From Prochlorococcus marinus str. AS9601 (GTDB taxonomy: Bacteria; Cyanobacteriota; Cyanobacteriia; PCC-6307; Cyanobiaceae), in contig NC_008816.1 of NCBI RefSeq assembly GCF_000015645.1, positions 434,001-498,000 of the forward strand: 64,000 nucleotides of DNA. The letters are read 5' to 3'. Position numbers and translations under genes: made by a program. The notes below the pieces were generated by a model. The model did no database searches. It worked only from the letters and a program-made list of their open reading frames with translations, and had not been told where the DNA came from. The first letter of the stretch is position 1. The number at the start of each line of letters is the position of its first letter. Below are positions 57,307 through 64,000 of the stretch, piece by piece.

Positions 57307-59109
57307 TCAAGACTTTTTATTGTACATTATTTCAGATTCGGAAATAAATGTTTCTAACAATTTATCAGTACTTATTTTAAGCTTAGTATTATTTGTTCTG
57401 CATAAAAGTTCTACTTCTTTATTAATAGAATCTCTGCCAATAATTATCTGAAAAGGAATACCAATTAATTCCGCATCTTTAAATTTCACTCCAGCTCTAT
57501 CGTTTCTATCATCAAGAAGAACATCAATTTTATTAATTAAAAAATTGCTATAGATTTGCTCAGTAAGATCACTTTGAATAGGATCTTTTAGGTTTGTGGG
57601 AATAATAATAACTTCAAAAGGAGAAATATGGATAGGCCAACAAATTCCTTTTTGATCATGATTCTGTTCGATAGCAGCTTGAGCTATTCTTGTCACTCCG
57701 ATTCCGTAACAACCCATCCATAAATTTTTTAACTGACCGTCCTTATCAGAGAACTTTGCATTTAATTTTTCACTATATTTCTGACCTAGTTGGAAAATAT
57801 GTCCAATCTCGATACCTTTTTTTTCTTTAAGTTCTTCATCATCATAAACACTTATCTTATCTCCTTTTTTGGCATTCCTGATATCCCCAATCAGATAGTC
57901 TTTCGAATCAAAAGAAAATTCTTGAAAAACTTTATGGAAATTAACTTTATTCCCACCACTTATAAATTTTGAAAGGTCACTTGCAGAATGGTCAATTATT
58001 CTTGTCCATTGTTTTTCCCAATTAGAAATAGCTTTAATAGTATTGTTATCTAAATCTGGACCGATAAAACCTAAGGGTAAATCAACTAGATTTTTTTCGA
58101 TAGTTTTTTTGTCTTCAATCTTTTTAAGATTAAGGAGATTGAAGTGATTGAGTTTATTGATTAAGTTAAAAAGCTTTACTTCATTAATATGTTGATCGCC
58201 TCTTATGCATGCAAGAATTGGGACATTAAATTCACCTTCGAACTGTGCAAGGAATATTACTACTTTAATAATCTGACTTGGGTCTAAATTGTTATTGTCG
58301 CAAACTTCTAGAATTGTTTTTTGATGAGGTGTTTCCAACCACTCTGGAATATTATCTTTAAGTGGAATAGGTTGAGAGGGTAGAGAAACAGCTTTTTCGA
58401 TATTGGCAGCATAAGAACCACTTTGAGTGAACAAAATGGAATCTTCCCCAGCATCAGCAGTGACCATAAATTCTTTAGATGAAGCACCGCCAATTGCTCC
58501 ACTATCAGCTTCAACCCCTACTGTCTGAAGTCCACAAGATTTAAAAATATTTTCATAAGCATTGCTCACCTTTTCATAGAAAGAAGCTAAATCGTTTTGT
58601 GAAGAATGAAAAGAATAACCATCTTTCATTATGAATTCTCTACTTCTCATCAATCCAAACCTTGGCCTTATTTCATCTCTAAATTTTGTCTGAATTTGGT
58701 AAAAACATTGAGGTAATTGCTTATAGGAGTTTATTGTCTCTGATGCAATACTCGTGATCACCTCTTCGTGAGTTGGTGCTAAACCAAATTCCTTGCCTTG
58801 TCTATCTTTGAGATTAAACATTATTCCTTCACCTGCGGTATATCCTTCCCACCTTTCACTTTTTTTCCATAAATCTGCAGGATGAAGTTGGGGTAATAGT
58901 AATTTTGTACAACCAATACTATTAAGTTCTTTCTCTATTATTGCGGATATTTTTTCAATAACTCTAAGCATTAGTGGCATGTATGCATAAATACCGCTGT
59001 TAACTCTGCGAATATACCCAGCTTTTAAGAGTAATTGATGTGAAATAATCTCAGCTTCAGAAGGTGTGTCACGAAGTGTCCCCAGAGGAAATGAGGTTGT
59101 CACGCGCAT
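57307..59109 (-). CDS. proS: proline--tRNA ligase
   Basis: Class II aminoacyl-tRNA synthetase. 600 residues with motif 2 area FRDEIRPRFGLMRSREF, the editing insertion domain (GGASSKEFMV and after), motif 3 with GCYGIGVTRIAQA, and a C-terminal anticodon-binding domain. This is the bacterial ProS with INS editing domain. The gene psb27 follows on the same strand. Confidence 0.96.
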   Translation of the reverse strand: MRVTTSFPLGTLRDTPSEAEIISHQLLLKAGYIRRVNSGIYAYMPLMLRVIEKISAIIEKELNSIGCTKLLLPQLHPADLWKKSERWEGYTAGEGIMFNLKDRQGKEFGLAPTHEEVITSIASETINSYKQLPQCFYQIQTKFRDEIRPRFGLMRSREFIMKDGYSFHSSQNDLASFYEKVSNAYENIFKSCGLQTVGVEADSGAIGGASSKEFMVTADAGEDSILFTQSGSYAANIEKAVSLPSQPIPLKDNIPEWLETPHQKTILEVCDNNNLDPSQIIKVVIFLAQFEGEFNVPILACIRGDQHINEVKLFNLINKLNHFNLLNLKKIEDKKTIEKNLVDLPLGFIGPDLDNNTIKAISNWEKQWTRIIDHSASDLSKFISGGNKVNFHKVFQEFSFDSKDYLIGDIRNAKKGDKISVYDDEELKEKKGIEIGHIFQLGQKYSEKLNAKFSDKDGQLKNLWMGCYGIGVTRIAQAAIEQNHDQKGICWPIHISPFEVIIIPTNLKDPIQSDLTEQIYSNFLINKIDVLLDDRNDRAGVKFKDAELIGIPFQIIIGRDSINKEVELLCRTNNTKLKISTDKLLETFISESEIMYNKKS

Positions 59110-59238
59110 ACAGAAAAATCCTTAATAATATCTAAGTTTATCAATTAAGATGAAAAAACAATTTAAAGTGTCTTGAGTCCCTCAACCCGACTAGTCTAAG
59201 AATATTCTTTCTGCTAACTTCTTCTGTAATAAAGCTCA

Positions 59239-59254
59239 AACTTTTTAAAAAGTT
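59239..59254. repeat. 16-base palindrome upstream of the HTH-like gene
   Basis: AACTTTTTAAAAAGTT, a perfect palindrome, lies 30 bases upstream of the ATG at 59284 in the gap between proS and that gene. It might be an operator or a short hairpin. The rest of the 174-base gap has no clear feature. Confidence 0.4.
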
Positions 59255-59283
59255 CATTACTTCTTAATCATTTTCTTAAGTTT

Positions 59284-59634
59284 ATGGAAAATATAGATTC
59301 AAATATTTCTAGTGAAGAGGAATTAGTAGGTATTGATGAAGTTCAAAAATTCCTAAATAGATCAAGAGCTTCTGTCTATAGGTATACAAATACAGATTTA
59401 AGAAATCTAAACCCTAGTTTTAATCCAAGAAAATTAAATCCCGAATTTAGGACTGATCAAAAAGATCCTTTAAAATTCCATCCTAATGAAGTAGCAAGAT
59501 TTGCAAAAGATATTTTAAGAATAAAGGAAGTCACTGTAGAGGTCTTTAATACACCTTCGTCCGCTTCTCAAAATATACTGGCGCAAATATTAGAGGAACT
59601 AAAATCTATTAGATCTTTGCTAGAAAAAGAGTAA
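59284..59634 (+). CDS. putative DNA-binding protein (HTH-like), unrecognised
   Basis: 116 residues, no membrane segment. A helix-turn-helix-like segment is visible at about 16-36 (IDEVQKFLNRSRASVYRYT), as in MerR/excisionase-type domains, followed by a loop (NPSFNPRKLNPEFRTDQKD) and a second basic helix region; the C-terminus (SQNILAQILEELKSIRSLLEKE) looks like a short coiled coil for dimers. Function not known. Confidence 0.65.
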   Translation: MENIDSNISSEEELVGIDEVQKFLNRSRASVYRYTNTDLRNLNPSFNPRKLNPEFRTDQKDPLKFHPNEVARFAKDILRIKEVTVEVFNTPSSASQNILAQILEELKSIRSLLEKE

Positions 59635-59730
59635 TTAAAAAGTCACCAATCAATGTTTTGATTTATTGACATTTTGAATGTAGGATAATGATGTTTAATT
59701 ATCTCCTTAATCTTTACCAATTAAGAGTTC

Positions 59731-59985
59731 TTGAGTTACACGAAATCAAAGCAGTTTATTCAAAGTAAATCAAGCGAAGAATCTTCTCATGGTTCTGATC
59801 GAAATGATTTTGAAAGAGATGATGATGACCCCTTAAGTATAAGGAGTTTTTCCATAACATCTTTAGGTATTATTTTTGCCTTTTTGACAATTTTTTTACC
59901 TTCAATAAGCATTTTAATTGGCAGACCTTTTTCTCAAGGAAACGAGATAATTCATAATCACGATTTTAAAAAAGATGGACCTTAG
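59731..59985 (+). CDS. one-helix membrane protein, unrecognised
   Basis: 84 residues starting with TTG at 59731; no internal Met exists for a later start. An acidic, Ser-rich N-terminal half (KSSEESSHGSDRNDFERDDDD) precedes one transmembrane helix at about 48-67 (SLGIIFAFLTIFLPSISILI). The stop overlaps the pyrophosphatase start by 11 bases, so the two are probably translated together. Function unknown. Confidence 0.65.
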   Translation: MSYTKSKQFIQSKSSEESSHGSDRNDFERDDDDPLSIRSFSITSLGIIFAFLTIFLPSISILIGRPFSQGNEIIHNHDFKKDGP

Positions 59986-60529
59986 TTCAATACCTCCATC
60001 TCCAATGAAGGGAATAGTGAATATTGTTGTTGAAATACCTGCAGGGAGTAGGAATAAATATGAATACTGCTCTGATGCAGGAATAATGGCCCTAGACAGA
60101 GTATTACATTCTTCAGTGAGGTACCCTTTTGATTATGGTTTTATACCAAATACCCTTGCTGATGATGGAGCTCCCCTTGATGCAATGGTGATCATGGACG
60201 AACCTACTTTTGCGGGTTGTCTAATAAAAGCTAGACCTATTGGAGTTTTGGATATGTATGATTGTGGTGCTTATGATGGAAAACTTTTATGTGTGCCTAT
60301 GGCTAATCCTAGGCAGGCTAATATAGTGAGTATTAATCAAATTGCGCCTAATCAGCTTGAGGATGTTGCAGAATTTTTTAGAACAAGTAAAGGACTCGAT
60401 GGAAGAACAGTTCAAATTGATGGTTGGAGGGATTTTGATGTAGTTGAAAATTTATTGAAAAGTTGTTTGCCTTCAAAAAAGAAAAAATTTAAAGTACTTA
60501 AGAAATCAAATATTAGTAAATTAAATTGA
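59975..60529 (+). CDS. ppa: family I inorganic pyrophosphatase with two altered active-site residues
   Basis: 184 residues that match the usual cyanobacterial family I pyrophosphatase over the full length: K28 and E30 (NKYE), R42, Y50 and Y54, D64, D69, D96, D101, K103. Two otherwise conserved positions differ: A66 stands where E. coli has D67 (DDGAPLD instead of DDGDPLD), and S138 where it has Y141 (RTSKGL). D67 is thought to be the general base. So its activity is doubtful; it may have been replaced by the complete copy at 44650. The next gene overlaps by 4 bases. Confidence 0.9.
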   Translation: MDLSSIPPSPMKGIVNIVVEIPAGSRNKYEYCSDAGIMALDRVLHSSVRYPFDYGFIPNTLADDGAPLDAMVIMDEPTFAGCLIKARPIGVLDMYDCGAYDGKLLCVPMANPRQANIVSINQIAPNQLEDVAEFFRTSKGLDGRTVQIDGWRDFDVVENLLKSCLPSKKKKFKVLKKSNISKLN

Positions 60530-60882
60530 AAAAAATAATTTTTTATAGTTATTTAAAATGCTCTACATGCCGAAAAGCTGCAAAGTGGCTTGAAAGCAAA
60601 GATTTTGAATTTCAGTTGATTGATATTGTTAAAGAACCTCCACTTGTTAATTATTTAAATCTAGCCTTAGAACAATACTCTGATGATAAGAAAAGGATTT
60701 TTAATACAAGAGGTAAAGCCTTTAAAAGTCTTAATCTTGATATTGATAGTTTGTCAAAGGAAGAAATTATTCAACTTCTTTTAAGTGATGGTAAGTTAAT
60801 AAAAAGACCATTTTTGATTTACGAAGGGAAAAAAGTAATATTAGGTTTTAACGAAATTGAATATGCAAAACAATTTTTATAA
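60526..60882 (+). CDS. ArsC/Spx-family thioredoxin-fold protein
   Basis: 118 residues with an ArsC fold and an N-terminal Cys pair C12-S-T-C15 (KCSTCRKA), then DIVKEPP, FNTRGKAFKSL and the KRPFLIYEGKKVILGF region. The CxxC form is that of Spx and some ArsC-like reductases, so the role may be redox regulation or arsenate reduction. TTG start overlapping the pyrophosphatase stop. No arsenic-resistance genes are near. lepB follows 29 bases later. Confidence 0.85.
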   Translation: MKKIIFYSYLKCSTCRKAAKWLESKDFEFQLIDIVKEPPLVNYLNLALEQYSDDKKRIFNTRGKAFKSLNLDIDSLSKEEIIQLLLSDGKLIKRPFLIYEGKKVILGFNEIEYAKQFL

Positions 60883-60911
60883 GTTAAGAAAATCAAGACT
60901 TTATTAATCCT

Positions 60912-61571
60912 ATGCCTAGTTCCATAAAAAGTTTTTTAAAAGAATGGGGTCTACTAATTACATTAACTTTTTTTGTTTCTTCTTGTAGATCATTTTTTGC
61001 AGAACCACGTTATATCCCTTCTGGTTCAATGCTCCCAGAATTACAAATAAATGATAGGTTAATTATTGAAAAATTTTCGCTAAGAAACTCTTTACCAAAA
61101 AGAGGAGATATTGTTGTTTTTAACTCACCTTACTCGTTTGACAAAAAATTAATCTCATCAAGATCTAAGCCCTTACCAAAAAAAAGATATTGTTTTTTTA
61201 TGAGTTTTCCTCCAATGTCGTTTATTCCTGGTTTGAGGGATCAAGCTTGCGATGCTTATATTAAAAGAGTGGTGGCACTTCCAGGAGAAATTGTAAGTGT
61301 AAACTCTAACGGTGAATTAATAATAAATAATAAATTAATTCCTGAACCCTATGTCTCTTATAAATGCTCATTATCACGATTTAATCAATGTGGTAAATTT
61401 GAAAACATAAAAGTGCCAGAAGAACATTTTTTAGTATTAGGTGATAATAGGGCAAATAGCTGGGACGGAAGATATTGGCCTGGAAGTAAATTTCTTCATA
61501 AAAAAGAGATAATTGGTAAAGCATATTTAAGATTTTGGCCTCTTAGTCAAGTTGGCTTTTTCAATAATTAA
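60912..61571 (+). CDS. lepB: signal peptidase I
   Basis: Cleaves signal peptides of exported proteins. 219 residues: one N-terminal membrane helix (LLITLTFFVSSCRSFFA), the catalytic Ser S39 in PSGSM and Lys K118 in KRVVALPGE, and the late GDNRANSWDGRYW box. The insert between Ser and Lys (about 70-115, with KKRYCFFMSF) is somewhat longer than in minimal forms. Ends in a hairpin before the convergent gene. Confidence 0.95.
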   Translation: MPSSIKSFLKEWGLLITLTFFVSSCRSFFAEPRYIPSGSMLPELQINDRLIIEKFSLRNSLPKRGDIVVFNSPYSFDKKLISSRSKPLPKKRYCFFMSFPPMSFIPGLRDQACDAYIKRVVALPGEIVSVNSNGELIINNKLIPEPYVSYKCSLSRFNQCGKFENIKVPEEHFLVLGDNRANSWDGRYWPGSKFLHKKEIIGKAYLRFWPLSQVGFFNN

Positions 61572-61572
61572 T

Positions 61573-61618
61573 ACCCTTTTTCAGCATCTAACTTGATGAA
61601 ATAAATTTTAAAAAGGGT
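61573..61618. terminator. hairpin between lepB and the mutase-like gene
   Basis: ACCCTTTTT (61573-61581) pairs with AAAAAGGGT (61610-61618), 9 bp, with a 28-base loop holding a small CATC/GATG stem. T-rich tracts lie on both sides, so it could stop transcription from either direction. It starts one base after the lepB stop. Confidence 0.55.
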
Positions 61619-61624
61619 TTTAAT

Positions 61625-62953
61625 TTAAAGTGCGCCTGAAGCGGTTGAATCAATTATTCCTCCTAGGTGTGTTGTAATGTTTAGAGCGCTAATCACAGGG
61701 GGCTTGTTGGGATCATTAAAAAGATCGATTATAGTTATGCCACCATTCCCTTGTTTTATCATCCAAATATTTGAATAATTAATGCCAAGGATATTACAAA
61801 TTAGAGTTTTATTGACTGCATCATGAGCAACTAGAAGGCTTAGATCATTATCCTTTTGAGATAAACAGATTTTGTCAAAAGCTTCTACGGATCTTTGTGA
61901 TACATCTTTTATAGATTCACCTTCGGGCATTATTACTTCTTCTGGTTTATCATGCCAATTTTTTAGTAAAGCAGGCCACTCTTCTCTAATTTCTGCTTCC
62001 AGTTTACCCTCCCATAATCCGTGACTAATTTCTATAAGTGAATCTGTTCTTTCTATTTTTAAATCTTTTCTATTTTGAAGGATTATTTGTGCAGTCTCAA
62101 AAGGCCTATGCATTGAACTTGAAAATGCCTTATTGAAAGAAATATTTCTCAAATATTCAAAAGTCTTTCTAGCTTGATTTTTTCCGTTTTCATTTAAAGG
62201 GATATCAATTTGCCCTTGAAATCTACCTTCTTTGTTCCAGTTAGTTTCACCATGTCTTATTAGAAATATTCTAGAATCACCAATTTGATTTGGAATATTT
62301 TTATTCAGATGAGAAGTTTGATTTAAGCATTCAATTTGGGTCTTGTAAGAGTTATCTTTCCTTGAAATATTGAGTATTGAGAAAGAAGCATTTTCTAATC
62401 TTATTTTTCTAAAACCTTGCTTAGGCTTTCCTATTAAAAAGAGTATTAAACATCTGAGAATTGCATTATGTCCTACAACTAAAATATTTACATCATCTTT
62501 GTCTAGATAAATTTTTAAAATATTTTCTACAAAATTTGTTGCTTGCAAAAATAACTCTTGAATTGGTTTATAAGTTTTATAATCTTTTCTTTCTAAGATT
62601 AGATTTTCTGGATCATTTTTCCATATAGGGTAAATTTCTGGAAATTTCTTTTTTATTTCATCAATTTTTAGACCAGACCATTCACCAAGATCTACCTCTA
62701 GCAAATTATCGTCGAATACAATATTTTGTTCTTTTTTGAAGGTCTTTTTAATTGTTTTTGCAGTCTCTGCCGCTCTCACAAGTGGGGAGGAATAAATTTT
62801 ATCGAAGTTTATTTTTGATAATGCTTTTCCTGCTTTTCGGGCTTGTTTGTATCCTTCATCGGTTAATAATGAATCGTCTGTTCTTCCTTGAATTAATCCT
62901 TTTGCATTGAAACTGCTTAGTCCATGCCTAACTAAAACTAATCTTATAGTCAT
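61625..62953 (-). CDS. two-domain phosphoglycerate mutase/histidine phosphatase family protein
   Basis: 442 residues made of two histidine-phosphatase domains. Domain 1: RHG with H10, acid E85 in LLEVDLGEWSG, second His H162 in VVGHNAIL. Domain 2: RHGETNW with H234, E308, H377 in VAHDAV. Both sets look complete. Cyanobacteria commonly label this two-domain protein phosphoglycerate mutase; activity on phosphoserine or other phosphates is possible. It diverges from the final gene. Confidence 0.9.
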   Translation of the reverse strand: MTIRLVLVRHGLSSFNAKGLIQGRTDDSLLTDEGYKQARKAGKALSKINFDKIYSSPLVRAAETAKTIKKTFKKEQNIVFDDNLLEVDLGEWSGLKIDEIKKKFPEIYPIWKNDPENLILERKDYKTYKPIQELFLQATNFVENILKIYLDKDDVNILVVGHNAILRCLILFLIGKPKQGFRKIRLENASFSILNISRKDNSYKTQIECLNQTSHLNKNIPNQIGDSRIFLIRHGETNWNKEGRFQGQIDIPLNENGKNQARKTFEYLRNISFNKAFSSSMHRPFETAQIILQNRKDLKIERTDSLIEISHGLWEGKLEAEIREEWPALLKNWHDKPEEVIMPEGESIKDVSQRSVEAFDKICLSQKDNDLSLLVAHDAVNKTLICNILGINYSNIWMIKQGNGGITIIDLFNDPNKPPVISALNITTHLGGIIDSTASGAL

Positions 62954-63069
62954 TATATAAATTTGAAAATTAAGATAATTTAATCATCTCATGGCGTGAT
63001 TAAAATAGATACATAGAAATAAGGAAATTCAATGATAACTAACTATAGTTTTCAAGAATATAATAAGTT

Positions 63070-64000
63070 ATGATCTTTCAAAATACTTCTAAGTCAAAAC
63101 TCACTTTAGCTTTTATTTCTATCGTCATAACTTTTTTTGTATGGCAACAAGGATTAAGAGATAGTTTAAATAGACCATCTGTTTCATTTGATATTAGTCA
63201 AAAAGAGCAAGAAATTGCTGAATTATCTGTCCAATCAATACCTGTAAATTTTAAAAAATTTTTTATCATTAATGATCCTGTTGTTCAAATAAATAAATCA
63301 CTCTCTGATGTCTCATTTGAAGAGCTAACAGAAAGAAATAAATTAATTCGAATAATTACTTCAGAATCAAATGATCCTTTAATTTATAAAAATATATCCA
63401 AAGATTTTCAAGATAAAAACTATCAATTTCTGATTGATGAGATAGAAAAAAAATCTAATAACAATTCATATAAAGTAAATTCTGAAAAATTTGATTTATT
63501 TAAAGGTGATAGATTTTTATATCACCTTTTAAGCAGGAAATTTGATTTTGACGATAGTGCATTAATAACAAAATCATTTTCAAGCAAAATGTTTTTTAAA
63601 ATATTAGCCATAAGACTAATACCACTTTTAACAATACTTATTGGCTCTATTCTGGCTTTAAAAATAATATGGACAACTATATCTTTGAAAAAGTTTGGTT
63701 GGAAAGAAATTAAATCCTTAGATTTAGAACTAATTGATATGGTTTTATTAATTGCGGGTGGATTTGTTGTTTTAGGAGAAGTGGTATCACCTTTATTTTC
63801 TATCAGTTTGGTCGAACTTTTTTCTAAAAATATCTCTAATGAATTGTCTCAATCTTTAAAAATTTTCTTTGGATATCTTTTTATGGCTATTCCTCCATTA
63901 TGGATAGTTTTTTATCAAATTAAATCCTTAAATGGTGAATTTACTTTTAAAAAGGATTATTTACAGTTCAATTTCTTGCCAATAAAATATGCAATTATTC
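63070..64000 (+). CDS. membrane protein, 5' part; probable CAAX-type protease
   Basis: Open from ATG 63070 to the window end (310 codons, incomplete). It has an N-terminal hydrophobic helix (about 12-28), an extracytoplasmic region of about 150 residues, and three or more helices from residue 185 on. In cyanobacteria a CAAX-protease (ABI) membrane protein is often encoded beside the two-domain mutase; that is my basis. The catalytic EExxR motif would lie beyond the end. Partial gene. Confidence 0.55.
   Translation, partial: MIFQNTSKSKLTLAFISIVITFFVWQQGLRDSLNRPSVSFDISQKEQEIAELSVQSIPVNFKKFFIINDPVVQINKSLSDVSFEELTERNKLIRIITSESNDPLIYKNISKDFQDKNYQFLIDEIEKKSNNNSYKVNSEKFDLFKGDRFLYHLLSRKFDFDDSALITKSFSSKMFFKILAIRLIPLLTILIGSILALKIIWTTISLKKFGWKEIKSLDLELIDMVLLIAGGFVVLGEVVSPLFSISLVELFSKNISNELSQSLKIFFGYLFMAIPPLWIVFYQIKSLNGEFTFKKDYLQFNFLPIKYAII

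Noticed and set aside
60526-60882. Arsenic resistance operon
   Set aside because: The ArsC-like protein has a CxxC motif like Spx and is alone, with no arsR, acr3 or arsB gene nearby.

Overview
The window is a dense, AT-rich stretch of a picocyanobacterial chromosome. Photosystem I subunits PsaF and PsaJ, cytochrome b6f subunits PetA and PetC, Psb27, a one-helix high-light-inducible protein and a thylakoid-type aa3 oxidase show that it is an oxyphototroph. The short intergenic spaces, strong A/T bias, frequent TTG starts and gene order (for example gmk/psaJ-psaF/tsaD-hli and petC-petA-lgt) fit Prochlorococcus, most likely a high-light-adapted clade. This assignment comes from recognition, not from a database search.

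Layout. 1-7.7 kb: the oxidase operon ctaC-ctaD-ctaE (-) diverges from ctaA-ctaB (heme A synthesis), followed by an ABC-2 exporter and a repeat-bearing unknown protein (+). 7.7-13.1 kb: a lone GroEL, a 59-aa membrane protein, FabG, IspD, an LD-carboxypeptidase and the plastoquinone prenyltransferase. 13.2-20 kb: Ppx, then a probable long minus-strand unit petC-petA-lgt-cobM-HTH protein, then TatC (PetC itself looks like a Tat substrate). 20-28.6 kb: RqcH-like NFACT protein, gmk, psaF-psaJ, tsaD-hli, an Na+/H+ antiporter, gltX, tRNA-Asp, tRNA-Trp and ribosomal protein L19. 28.7-36.2 kb: map, an SDR protein, a BioD/DRTGG protein, a Rossmann protein, YajQ, a prohibitin-like protein, hemL and xth. 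36.3-44.6 kb: a cluster of little-known genes including larC, an iron-type ABC permease, a His-rich COG0523 GTPase and a frameshifted M32 carboxypeptidase. 44.6-54.4 kb: a pyrophosphatase, hemC, the principal sigma factor, priA, a DUF3153 fusion, argB, ssb, cobK and cutA. 54.4-64 kb: an adenosine-type PfkB kinase, purA, psb27, proS, a putative HTH protein, a second pyrophosphatase, an ArsC-like protein, lepB, a two-domain phosphoglycerate-mutase-family protein and the start of a membrane protein cut by the window end.

Themes. Tetrapyrrole and cofactor supply (hemL, hemC, ctaA, ctaB, cobM, cobK), respiratory and photosynthetic electron transport with its export and lipidation machinery (tatC, lgt, lepB), and translation (gltX, proS, map, rplS, tRNAs) dominate. 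This is core genome: I see no prophage, insertion sequence, CRISPR array, defence island or genomic island.

The observations most worth checking are: (1) two family I pyrophosphatases, of which the one resembling the usual cyanobacterial enzyme has lost two catalytic-site residues while the other has the full set; (2) a probable structured non-coding RNA with its own promoter between rpoD and priA; (3) a single-base frameshift in the carboxypeptidase; (4) an internal lipobox in the DUF3153 protein; and (5) three in-frame tandem-repeat arrays (in the unknown protein at 7198, in GroEL and in the COG0523 GTPase).
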